From Malaya genurostris (lineage: Eukaryota; Arthropoda; Insecta; Diptera; Culicidae), in the NCBI RefSeq assembly GCF_030247185.1, contig NC_080571.1, forward strand, positions 8,429,001-8,493,000: a stretch of DNA of 64,000 nt. Direction: 5' to 3'. Below are positions 36,787 through 47,054 of this stretch, piece by piece. The position numbers were made by a program, and so were the translations under genes. The notes under the pieces were generated by a model. The model made no database searches and was not told the DNA's origin. It saw only the letters and a list, made by a program, of their open reading frames with translations. How positions within the stretch are numbered: position 1 is the stretch's first letter; every line of letters begins with the position of its first letter.

Positions 36787-37752
36787 AATGCTTAGCAGAT
36801 CATCAGACTCGACCTTCTCCGATTTTGATGAAACTTTGCACACAGCTTCAGTATGGCAAACCATAAGTTTTGAACCGATGGAGAGGTTATTCCGACTCAC
36901 TACTGATTTTCAAAAAGGGCGTATGTATTTTTGCATTTCACAAAAATTGTCTTTTTCAAATCGTTGTATCTCGGAAACCGTTCATCGTACAATAATGGCG
37001 TCCAGGAAGAAGTTGTAGGGAATCAATACGGCACTCTAAAAGAAAATACAATGATTTTTTTTCTCAATAAGTTCAAAATGAACCAGAAAAATTAAATAAA
37101 AAAAATCAGGGTTTCGATTTTTTTTTTAAATTTTTATTTTAAAGCTCTTATTAAAACCTACAGATTGATGGTTATCCCATTCGTGCCTTTTGAAAAATGA
37201 AGAAGTTACAGCTAAAACAATTTACCGATATATTCGAAATTTAATGTTCTCGTTGGAAGATAATCATTTAAACAGTAGAATATTATTCTACAGGTTAAAG
37301 CAATAAATTTGATCGTGATATCCTTTCCTCTAAAAGTAGCTGTTCTTCTTCATTTTTCAAAAGGCACGGATGGGATAGCCATCAATCTGTAGGATTTAAT
37401 AACAGCTTTAAAGTGAAAATTATCAAAAAAAACCCTGATTTTTTTTATTTAACTTTTTCGTATTATTTTGTAATTATTGAGAAAAAAATCAAAATAATTT
37501 TTCAGTGTATTTTTTTTTTTAGAGAGCTCAATCGATTCCTTACAACTTCTTCCTGAACGCCATTTTTGTACAATTAACGGTTTCCGAATGCAACGATTTG
37601 AAAAATGCCATTTTTGTAAAATGCAAGAATACATACGCCCTTTTTAAAAATCAGTCGGATTGACCTCTCCATCGGTTCAAAACTTATGGTTTACCATACT
37701 GAAGCCATGTGCAAAGTTTCATCCAAATCGGATAAAGTCGATTCTGATTTTG
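36787..37752. mobile_element. Palindromic long-TIR element, internally deleted
   Basis: A left arm (36787 to about 37207) and a right arm (about 37345-37752) are inverted copies of ~410-420 bp around a ~140-bp centre. The left arm begins AATGCTTAGCAGATCATCAG; the outermost bases of the right arm are diverged. The arms and the centre match the flanks of the coding element at 41735-44067, including 'acagtagaatattattctacaggttaaa'. It therefore looks like a deletion derivative of that element, able to form a large hairpin. Open frames here are accidental. Confidence 0.85.
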
Positions 37753-37924
37753 TCACTTTTTCGTCTACTCATTCCCGGAATTGCTCTGTAACTTTTTTAT
37801 TTCAACTAATCAAATTAACGTTAGATGTTGGTATAAATAACAGGTTTTGACTTAAATTATTATAAAATATTAGAGATACGATTTTTCGGTTAATATTCAA
37901 ATTCTTCGATAACGTTCAACTATT

Positions 37925-38145
37925 TTTCAGTGTATCCAATTTATTTCCTGCAACTTTTTCATGGGCATTAATTTAATAAAACTCACAGTTTTTGTGTTAC
38001 AACGCTAGTAAGAAAGTGCATGCAAAAATACATCTGCTCTGTTGAAAAATTATTATAAAGTGGAACTGCTTTTTACTTTCATGCAAATAGAATGATTTGC
38101 CGTACTAAATACGTATACAAAGTTTCATCCAGATTATAGTTTGTG
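37925..38145. repeat. Diverged extra right arm of the long-TIR family
   Basis: The block order 'cagtgtat...caatttatttcctgcaactttttc...gcaaaaatacat...tgccgtact...acaaagtttcatccagat' parallels the right arm at 37500-37735, with much divergence. It may be an older neighbouring copy. Confidence 0.5.
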
Positions 38146-38149
38146 AAAT

Positions 38150-39833
38150 CTAATGGCTTGCTACTTATTTATTGAACTTCTCATGATGATATGAATTTAA
38201 ATTGATTTTTCTCGTATCTGCAGGTTGAACTTGAAGGTTGAAGATTCAAAGAAATGATTTCCTTTATTTGGAGTTATCAGGTATGTAGTGAATTTATCAT
38301 CATAATTGCTTTCAAATTTAAAAGTTTAAAATCTAACACCTGAAACCCGATTCATTCAATTCCAAACGATCGCTTTATCGTACAATTAACGATCCACGAA
38401 ACAATCCGACTTCGAAACGAAAGCTCTGGTTTGAATTCTCGTGATTAACGGGAAATCCGTACCTCATTAGAAACACTAATAAATTGATTGCCGCATTTCA
38501 GAACGGAACAGAACCATGGACTAATAAATAAATATAATGGCAAACGTTCTCAAACCCGGTGGTGCTATCGAAGACTCCTGTAGTTACGATTGTACGATCG
38601 CACGCCAGGTTGTATTTCATTCCCGACTTGATGTTGCTATTGCTGCTGCTAAGTGCTGGGAAACAATAGCAAATCACCATTTTTTCTCTGATTTCCTGGC
38701 GATTAATACCCACCTATCAAATGATGGAAGTGTGTTGCTCTACGACCAGCGGAATTGCAGCAGCAACAACAGCAGATAGTTAATAATAACAGCTTTCGCC
38801 ATCGGAGTTCGGAGCCAGAACGACAGGAGAGAAGGGCAAAAAACCGTTCTATCAGAAGCATAGTTTCCCATACTTAAAATTCCATGACCTGATCGAGACG
38901 AAAGATCATTCATTCCTCATCGGGGCGTCATGGAAGAGTGGTTTTGTTCTTCGGCTCGGTGTTCCCTCTGCAATAGACAGTACTGAATTAAGTGTCTCAT
39001 TGAATATAAATTAAATATCCTGTTGTTAAAAATCAATTTATCGACAGCTGAAGTGGAACGTGGCCGATCGGTCGGTCGTTCAATCTACGGGCAATGGGCT
39101 GGAACTAAGGCAAACTGCCCGTCGATTTTTCGTCCCGGGGTTTTGCAATCCAGCACGAGCCAAACGGGACGAACGAATTGGGGGAAGATGTGACTATTTT
39201 AAAATGTAAAACAATATAAAACACACCAAGAAAAATGTTATAGGGTGACGAATCGCTTTAAATTGCTGTCTGAAATTCTTTCGCAGTTTCGGCATGTTTG
39301 TCCCTTGTTTTCGAAAGGACAACGCAATCGAACTAGGCCCGGGGAGGTCGGGGACCGTTTCGGGTGTTGCCTGGCGTACTCTTACAGTTTGTACAGTGGT
39401 TGGGAATTGATGGCATTTTACATGTGATTGATATCTCTATCAGAAACAGGAGTCGATTCGGGAATCGTTTGTTTTTTACTCTATTTATTTACACTCCACG
39501 GACTACTTTAAACTAACTAGGGGACAATAGATGGATTCGATAACTTTTTGCTCAAATTCACATTGGTTCGGGGGTCGATATTTTCGAAGGGAAGACGGTG
39601 CCCACTGAAGCGTTGCTAATTGGACGGCGGTAAGTGTGTGGTGGATATTTCAAATTGTTCAAATACAATCGGTTGACATTGCGAAAATACGAATCACGTG
39701 GCGACGTATTTTCAGAAAAGGTTTCTAACAAATGGAAAGTTTTTAGAGGCATACTTCAATAGAAAGGTAACTATCTCTTGTTCAATTTTTAGCATGAATG
39801 GAAAATCCAGTCTGTTTAATCTGAGTTTAAATG
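38150..39833. other. Repeat-poor block, no gene recognised
   Basis: Moderately GC-rich DNA from about 38.5 kb onward. The longest plausible frames are 80 codons or less, with no recognisable domain. Possibly host intergenic or intronic DNA. Confidence 0.35.
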
Positions 39834-39841
39834 GTTCTTAT

Positions 39842-41559
39842 TAGAGATGAGCAATTCGTTCGCGAACGGTTAACCGTTGTGCACTCGAAAAAAAAAACAC
39901 CTTTAACCACCCGAATGGGTATCCGGGTACCCATTTTTTAAATCGCTGTAAGTTGAGCATTTTTCAACCGATTGAAGTAATTTTAGCACTGTTGGATTCA
40001 GGAACTTAAGCTCTTTGGGATTGGTACCCATAAAGATGGACATGGTGCTCCTGGTTCCCAGGAACCCGGATATCCTAAATGAGTTCCGACATCGAGGCAT
40101 TTATACACGGATTTCACGTATTTTTGTAATCTTATCTAAGAATTGCTATATGAAATCAAGTGCTATGCTGAGTTGTTATGTTTATATATTTCAGGGGGCA
40201 TCCGTTATGTACGTAACATAAAATTTTGAATTTTTCTACCACTCCTTTCCCCCTTTGTCGAGCATTTCTCAATCTTTTCACCATGTATTGTCACGTATTT
40301 TTGAAACCTCTCCCCCCTAAACGCGTGACGTACTTTATGTATGTTCCCTTATATACTTCACTTTCTTATCTTCAGTTTGAAAATTATTATGTACTTCAGG
40401 CCTATTGCGAGGAGCACGCAATACAATTTTTAATTCTGGCAACAAACATTTCGAAACATCACGAAGTTACTTCCCAAACAGTTTCGTTCTCATTTATATT
40501 TCCTTTTTTTCGTTCTATGAGAGTAAGTCCAGAATAGGCCAACTACCCTTTAGATGACGTCATTTTTCTACAAAAGGTTCATTTTGGTACGGCCTTTCTC
40601 AAATAGCTGGTTTGGAAAAGTTTCAAATTAGTAAATGACATTTATGGTGGAAAACACAAGTGTCGGAACATTCTACGGAAATCCGGATTAACGGGAACCA
40701 GAAGAACCTACTACAGCAATATACACGGCCATCGAAAAGTGGATAAATTTCTGAATTTACCCGTACTGAAAAAATTCAAATCGGATGGAATTTGCCTTAG
40801 TTACAAGCATTTTTATTTGTGGGTACCCGGGTACCCATTCGGGTGTTTACGTAATAAAAAAAATTTGAGCCCCCCCATTCGACCCCCCTTACTGTAAAAT
40901 GAAAAGTCAAAGCATGAGAAGTTATGGTCCAACTAGTTCTTGGAATTGACCGAATTGCAGAATCTTAGTTTAAACCTAACTCAGAAATTTCTTATTTTGA
41001 AATTCGAAAAGGTACCCGGGTACCCATTCGAGTGCATAAGGGTTAAAAAAAACTAGTTCTTGTGAAAGAAGTAATGAGCAATAGTTTTTTTTCGAGAACA
41101 GTAGTTCTCTAATAATACACAGATAAAAATATTTTGTGAATTTACATCTATTTTCATGCACATATTTGGAGCAGGTAATTAAACATAAAATTACTTAACA
41201 ATTCTGTACGTTTCAATACAATTTAATCGCAAAATAAGCGTTAACTGAAAGATATAGTTATATTCACTGAAAATTCAATGCAATTCAATTTAGTTTTGCA
41301 TCGATGAAGGTTTTCAATCAAAATTTCGATTCAACCCATGTTTATTCCATGTTACTATTGATTTACATCTCGTGTAAATTTCATTATTTCTTTCTGTGTA
41401 AGAAAGCTTTAACACGGAGCCTCGGTTCAAATTCGTTCGATTCTTTTTTTTTTGCTCGCTAACAAAACTATGTTCTCGTTTAGAATTTGCAGTAGTTCTT
41501 TCAATAGAAATCTGTATCACTGAACGGTTCTTTGAAATGAATAGTTTTGACCATCTCTA
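39842..41559. mobile_element. hAT-type MITE with 8-bp TSD, interrupted
   Basis: The 8-bp direct repeat GTTCTTAT lies immediately outside both ends (39834-39841 and 41560-41567), diagnostic of the hAT superfamily. The ends are TAGAGATGAGCAATTCG and the complement of TAGAGATGGTCAAAAC. Without the nested element at 39874-41042 it is ~545 bp and has no coding capacity. The inside carries aactagttctt motifs near both ends. A fragment of the same family lies near 26.5 kb. Confidence 0.88.
39874..41042. mobile_element. piggyBac-type MITE nested in hAT, 1169 bp
   Basis: TTAA occurs at both edges (39870-39873 and 41043-41046). The terminal repeats are CCGTTGTGCACTCGAA and the complement of CCCTTATGCACTCGAA. 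Blocks of gggtacccgggtacccat lie near 39919, 40829 and 41013, giving strong subterminal repetition. No transposase is visible. It differs in sequence from the piggyBac-type MITE at 26655. Confidence 0.85.
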
Positions 41560-41734
41560 GTTCTTATACAATTTACATGCTTGAATGAAATCATCTGATT
41601 ATGAAGTTATTGACAATCATATTTCATATCAAATCGTTATATGATAAACCGATCATAAATGTGATATAATATTGACATTCTAAAGAAGAACGGCTGTTGT
41701 TTTCTACGTTTCCACCTCTTTTTTTTTCAATAAT

Positions 41735-44067
41735 TTTAAAACGAATCAAAAATTTTTTTTCAATAATTTTAAAATGAACCAAAAAAATTAAATTAAAAAA
41801 AATCAGGGTTTCGATTTTTTTTTTGATAATTTTTATTTTAAAGCTGTTATTAAAACCTACAGATTGATGGCTATCCTATCCGTGCCTTTTGAAAAATGAA
41901 GAAGTTACAGCTAAAACAATTTACAGATATATTCAAAATTTCAAGTTCTCGTTGAAAGTAGTTAAACAGTTAAACAGTAGAATATTATTCTACAGGTTAA
42001 AGGCAATACATTTGTTCATGATATCTTCTAAAAGTAGCTGTTCTTGAGATACTTGGATATTTAATTATAACACCATGTTTTATATTTACATGAATTGTTT
42101 ATTTGCTTGCTATATCTACAATTATTACATGTGCATGAATAATTCTTAATTATATTTAAGGTTTTAAGTTTGTATGAGTACTATGTGCATCGTCATTCGA
42201 ATACAGTCTTGTGACGATGGTGGTTTCTGAAATCGGAAGCGAAAGTATGGTATTTCTGTGTGCCTGGAATCATTTTGGTATCCTTATAAACACTACTCCA
42301 CTCGGTCATACCCCGTTCATATTCTTTTTGTGACACGTAACAAAAAGACATGATCGTGAATGCATCTCGACGTCTCTGCTCTACCCATTCATATAATTGT
42401 TTTGCAGTTGTGATTGGGTGTTCATGTAGTTAAGCCATGCTTTCACGTCGTGCCATTCACTTTAAGTTACCTCCGAGTGCATCACATGGTCCTTTACCAT
42501 GAGAAGTTGCAAAAAAAAATGCCACTCAGCATCAATGTTATACATTGATTTAAATTTACAGAGACTTGCAATTTTTTTTCTGTTTTTGTACTACGAGGTA
42601 GCTCCGTCAGACATAAATTTTCCTTTTGAATTTGAATTTTGTCTTTCAAAAATGACATTAAGTGTGAAATAAACACTTGAACCGCGATGGTATCGTGTTA
42701 AAGCACTTCTGAAATCACAATGAAACTTAAATGTTTAAGCTCTTCTGATTCTCTATATTAAATTTCAAACGGATGCATGGTTGCTTGATAATTGCTCCAA
42801 TAGTGGCTTTGAACAGCATCCTGAGGCACAAATGGAAAATTTTCTGAAAAATCACAAATAATAACAATTTCTCCTGTCTTTCAATTAGATTTTGCTGATT
42901 TTTAATAAAATCATGAGTCACGAGTTTTTCTAATTTTTCGCAAAAATATGCTGCAAATTCTTCTACTGGTTTGACATCTGTCAGTAGAAACCCATTGTTC
43001 AAATCTTATCTCAGTCAAATCACGTTCCTGCTTCTCTCCAGATCTTGTGTCGCTGGACAACTTTTGCATTCACGGAGGTAGCAGGAATTTTTTTGATGAG
43101 TCACATAATAGCTTTTTTAAATAATAATTCTTATCATCATACTTGAAATATTTTTCAACAGCATGAATTACTAATGAAACATTCTCATGGGTTGTGCAAA
43201 CACATATGTTATGTGAACCAGAACTTCCAAGCAACTTGCAGTGTTTTGGTCTTAATGCTGCAAATGTACTAAATCCAACATTTCGATCTGGAAATTCCTC
43301 CTTATAACCCAAATAAATTTCTTTCAATGATGAATAAAGCAATCGTTTTTGTTTGCGTTCACACTTACCATTCATTTTGACTGTGACGCAATCTCTTGAT
43401 CCCGGCATTACTCTGCTGACGTCATCGCTGTTGAAATATTGAAGCACCTCGTTTTCTATCGTTTCGTTCCTGCTGCGTCCCGTTTGTTTCTTGGCTTTTT
43501 TTTCGTCCGTTGATTCTCTTGTCTCCGACACAATGTATTTGTTCGGCTTGAATTGGGTGGCTATTTTCTCCTTTGACAACGAGTTTGGCAAGACTGACAA
43601 CAAACGCACTTTTTAATTCCTAGTGCAATCAGGTAATATATCTGTAAATTGTTTTAGCTGTAACTTCTTCATGTTTCAAAAGTCACGGGTGGGATAGCCA
43701 TCAATTTGTAGGTTTTAATAAAATAAAAATTATCAAATAAAAATTAAAACCCTGATTTTTTTATTGAACTTTTTCGGATTATTTTGTAATTATTGTAATT
43801 ATAAATTTTTTTCAGTGTATATTTGTTTAGAGCACCCAATCGATTCCCTACAACTTCTTCCTAAATGCCATTTTTGTACAATTTCCGAATTATAACGATT
43901 TGAAAAAGGCAATTTTTGTGAAATGTAAAAATACATACGCTCTCTTTAAAAATCAGTCGTGAGTCGGATTGACCATCGGTTCAAAACTTATGGTTTGCCA
44001 TACTGAAGACATGTGCAAAGTTTCATCCAAATCGGAGAAGGTCGAGTCTGATGATCTGCTAAGCATT
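41735..44067 (-). mobile_element. Long-TIR DNA transposon with coding interior
   Basis: The right arm (about 43630-44067) is complete and ends with the complement of AATGCTTAGCAGATCATCAG. The left arm (41735-42051) keeps only the inner ~300 bp, continuing with 'acagctaaaacaatttac' and 'acagtagaatattattctacagg' as in the 36.8-kb copy. Between the arms lies a broken protein gene on the minus strand. The arrangement is that of a DNA transposon with ~0.4-kb inverted repeats. I do not recognise the superfamily, and no target duplication can be read because the left end is lost. Confidence 0.8.
42193..43615 (-). pseudogene. Broken protein gene of the long-TIR element
   Basis: About 470 codons can be followed across frames. 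Order seen: a basic N-terminal part; a helical segment ending RNVGFSTFAALRPKHC; SSGSHNICVCTTHENVSLV (C-x-C-x2-H); CYLRECKSCP; QWVSTDR; VKPVEEFAAYFCEKLEKL; HDFIKNQQN; IICDFSENFPFVPQDAV; HYWSNYQATMHPFEI; SFIVISEVL-stop-HDTIAVQVF; MSDGATS-stop-YKNRK; DAEWHFFFATSHGKGPCD; and QKYHTFASDF near the end (stop 42193-42195). From memory this matches a widespread family of uncharacterised insect and cnidarian proteins with the CDFAENY, SDGAASQYKN and SHGKGPCDG motifs. The repeated acidic motifs could be an RNase-H-like DDE site; that is inference. At least five in-frame stops and two frameshifts show it is dead. Its place between long inverted arms argues it was the transposase. Confidence 0.75.
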
Positions 44068-44460
44068 TCGGGAATCGCTTCTTAGGCAAAAGGAAATCGG
44101 TACTGTTTCCCAACCGAACACGCTTCTCTCGAACCCACACTCGAAAAGCGGCTTCAGCCGAGAAAATCGTTATCGACCAATCGCAATCGTCGTGCGTTTT
44201 TACTTGGCTCAGAAGATTTTCCATAGCCCCCAATCAGCGATTTTGAGCTAGGCTTTTTGTAGATATCTCCTGCTCGTAATGAAGCTAATATGAATTCTTA
44301 ACCCTGGATTACTTTGTTAACTTCATAATAATTCAAACTACCGCAAAATATGGAAATTTCGTCCTTTTGAATTAGTGCAACGGAAGACAGCTTCAAAGCG
44401 ATTTACGTACGTGGAAGGCTTTTTGACAAACGGATGTTCTTTTTCAACATTTAGCTAAAT
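44068..44460. other. Non-coding DNA
   Basis: Moderately GC-rich near 44100-44250, with an 81-codon minus-strand frame that runs into the transposon arm and has no known domain. Nothing else recognised. Confidence 0.3.
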
Positions 44461-44535
44461 CAGTTCGTGCTCGCATCTCAGCCGACATAGTCGCAAATCG
44501 TTTACGGTCGAGACAACAGAAACAAAGACAGATTT
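44461..44535 (+). promoter_or_regulatory. LINE 5' UTR copy (upstream duplicate)
   Basis: The sequence cagttcgtgctcgcatctca...gacatagtcg...ttacggtcgagac...cagaaacaaagacag matches, with ~10 changes, the sequence at 45001-45072 that leads into ORF1. It is probably the internal promoter/5' UTR of the same LINE family, from a separate truncated or duplicated copy. Confidence 0.6.
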
Positions 44536-44573
44536 CTACGTTATACGGATCACTATTGTTGGGTTGCATTTAA

Positions 44574-44990
44574 TCTGCTTTAGTATTGCACGAAAAACCC
44601 TCCAATCAAAAAATTACGATCTCACAATTTTGTATTTTTGCAGTTATTGTTTTACCTAATAATTAGTTGATTCAACCAATTTGCTATTTGATTTGCACAT
44701 ATTGAAATAGTTGAAAAATATGTTGTTTTAATGCTGTCTTATGTCAAAAACAGCACAAAGCAAAATAAAAATCGCAATGGAAAATCAACCATTACTTTAC
44801 TTGAAATTCAAACGCGTTTCTTAAACATTTTCATGCAAACGAAATTCGCTTATTATACGTTTGTAAAACTCGAGAAGAGTAACTTTTGAATGATAGTAAA
44901 TTAATGTTTATCATAACACTAGTTGTCAGAATATTAATGTGATGATAAATTATCTACATTTTTACTGCTATGGTGTTACAACAAGATACG
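44574..44990. repeat. CACGG-type MITE, copy 4 (subfamily 2), partial
   Basis: It starts cacgaaaaaccctccaatc and matches the copy at 13166 through 'gttgaaaaatatgttgtttt(g)aatgctgtc' and 'agcaaaataaaaatcgcaatg(g/c)aaaatcaac'. The right end is diverged or lost near 44990. It lies between the two LINE 5' UTR copies. Confidence 0.65.
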
Positions 44991-45073
44991 ATGCCCAATA
45001 GAGTTCGTGCTCGCATCGCAAACGACACAGTCGAAAATTTCTTACGGTCGCGACGACAGAAACAAAGACAATA

Positions 45074-45132
45074 ACCCGGTGAACGACCGCAACTAGGTTA
45101 AAGCCGGGTATAAATAAACGATATAAAAAAAA
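45074..45132 (+). mobile_element. 59-bp LINE 3'-end insertion with 12-bp TSD
   Basis: ACAAAGACAATA is directly repeated at 45062-45073 and 45133-45144. Between them lies accggtgaacgacc-type sequence ending gccgggtataaataaacgat plus an A tail, the look of a heavily 5'-truncated LINE 3' end. Removing it restores a continuous 5' UTR. Confidence 0.88.
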
Positions 45133-45172
45133 ACAAAGACAATACAGTGCAGTGAACAATAGAGTGTACGAA

Positions 45173-46071
45173 ATGGGCAAATACGATTTAACAAAGCCTG
45201 AAACTTGGCCTACAAGACCAAATTCAATTTGTATTGATTTCAAGCGCTGCAAAGTTAGATCTTACTGAAAGAACGAATGCATCTAGACGCTAATAATGTA
45301 AGTGAAATTCAATTCAACAAGGCGTCTAACTGTGTGTACATTATGTTCAAACGTGAAAGAGATGCAATTGCATTCGCTTCGGTTTACAACGAGGTGCATA
45401 GTTTTGATCATGACAATGTTAAATATAAAAATCCCTGTGTACATGGTGGACAATGCAATAGAAGTACGCGTGCATGACTTTCCCCCGCAGACCAGTGATG
45501 GGTTCGTTCGGGAAAACATGTCGCAGTACGGTGAAGTTCTTTCCATCGAAACGGAAGTATGGTGGAATTTTTTCCCCGGTATCCGGAATGGCGTGCGAGT
45601 GGTACGTATGCAACTACGTAAAGCAGTTCCATCTTACATCGTTTGTGGTCAAGATGGAATATGTCTGTGTAAGACGCTGATTATGTATGAAAATCAACTG
45701 GTTACATGTCAGTTTTGTGAGCAACCTGCACACTACGGCAAACCTTGCTTTGAAACAGCGAAAAAAACAAAACAAACAAAAACAAGGACAACCGCTCAAC
45801 AACGGAAACTAGTGAATGCAGTGCTCCTGTTTCAAAAACACCTTCACCATCTAACCAACCAGCAACTGCACACAATGTACAACAAGACGCATCTACAGCA
45901 ACAACAATACCACCGATGCGTCATTGGACGACGAGACGAGCCACGAACAAAGTGCCCCTCAATCCTTGCAGGAGGAAAATGGAAGCTCCTCTCCCCCTAG
46001 AAAAAAAGTGACAACGAGATCGAATACAAAAAAAAATTTATTTAAAAAATCGGCTCAATCGGCACGCAAAT
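45173..46071 (+). pseudogene. LINE ORF1, gag-like protein with zinc knuckle, frameshifted
   Basis: The start codon at 45173 opens MGKYDLTKPETWPTRPNSICIDF. After a stop/frameshift the protein continues in another frame as MHLDANNVSEIQFN...CVYIMFKRERDAIAFA, then shifts into IPVYMVDNAIEVRVHDFPPQTSD, MSQYGEVLSIETEVWW, FFPGIRNGVRVVRMQL, AVPSYIVCGQDG, and a zinc knuckle CQFCEQPAHYGKPC (C-x2-C-x4-H-x4-C). Further shifts lead to a Ser/Gln/Asp-rich tail ending SAQSARK-stop near 46071. Such proteins coat LINE RNA. The family is known to me from mosquito LINEs. At least three frameshifts make it non-functional. Confidence 0.85.
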
Positions 46072-46110
46072 AGGCCTGAATAAAAATGTCTTTTAAATAA
46101 AAAAAAATTT

Positions 46111-46339
46111 TTAGTTAAATAAGCAATTGAAATGTAGCCAATCGATCGTAGATTCTCGTGTAGAATCCCGAGTAAAGTAGATGAGAGTATTTGTAAAAGT
46201 CAGGGTCATTTCGTCATTTCGTACCTAACGAAAGCAAAGAAACCTAAAGCTGTGTCCTTTTAAAATCCGGAATAATATTATCATCTTGATATTGGTAACG
46301 AATTGATGAACGAATACTTAAAAATTAAGGAAATTCACT
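46111..46339. other. Non-coding DNA
   Basis: No feature recognised between the LINE tail and the ITmD37E relic. Confidence 0.3.
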
Positions 46340-47030
46340 GTACTTTAAGGAAAAAATATTAATACAATTCATTTCTCTTCGTATCTAATGAAAATTCGCA
46401 CTTTTTTATTGATACCACCGGGTAGTTGGATGGATTTATATTTTTATCGATGAAATCTGCGTTATTATCGCGGTACCACTGGATGATTTTCCGGCTATTG
46501 TTGCAACTTGCCAAATCTGCCCAAAACTTCACATGGCCTTTATGGGCTTTAAAGAAAGGTAATACACGGTTTTTGAGGCATTCTTTCTTGTACAGCTTCG
46601 AATACATCGTCTTATTCGTCACGAGCATTTTAGTCTTTGCTCCGCAACTGCATATCCCTTGCCAACACATCAGTTTTTGGCAAATTTGTCCATAAAAGCA
46701 AACTCAAACTTTGCAGGAACATCTCCTAGTGCCGTTGCCATATTGATTTTTTGGCCAGGAAGCTGTCCGAAATCCTTTTTGACTTAGGTTTCATCGTTGA
46801 TGAGTAGGCATCCTTGGTACTTCGTCAAAACTTGCTGGTACAATTTCCGAGCTCGAGTTTTGGTGACGAAACTTTGCTTCGACGTTTTGTTTAGTTGCTT
46901 GCTGGTTCGATAAGAGCAATATCCTGCTCGCGAATGAATAATAACAAACGTAAATGAATTCTTACAGCGGTCACTTTCCGTGCCGCTGCAGCATAACAAA
47001 TGATACCGGATTCTAACTGGACAAAACTTT
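46340..47030 (-). pseudogene. ITmD37E-type transposase relic (DD37K)
   Basis: The minus strand reads KTRARKLYQQVLTKYQGC, LLINDET-stop-V (first catalytic Asp kept), then MCWQGICSCGAKTKML, YKKECLKNRVLPFFKAHKG, FWADLASCNNS (second Asp kept) and NINPSNYP. The position 37 residues after the second Asp, which should be Glu, is Lys here. Frameshifts separate the parts. It is clearly the same family as the copy at 54.3 kb but more decayed. Terminal repeats were not identified. Confidence 0.8.
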
Positions 47031-47054
47031 ATCTTCGAGTAGACCTATAGCATA

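Larger units (their letters stand above)
45001..46110 (+). mobile_element. LINE fragment: 5' UTR + ORF1, ending in an A-rich tail
   Basis: A ~170-bp 5' UTR (with a 59-bp insertion) leads to an ORF1. After the ORF1 stop the sequence runs 'gcctgaataaaaatgtcttttaaataaaaaaaaa' and no ORF2 follows. It may be an ORF1-only derivative or a 3'-deleted LINE; A-rich DNA alone does not prove a true 3' end. Confidence 0.65.

Noticed and set aside
43988..44233. 81-codon minus-strand frame (FSAEAAFRVWVREKR)
   Set aside because: It runs into the arm of the long-TIR transposon and matches no family I know.
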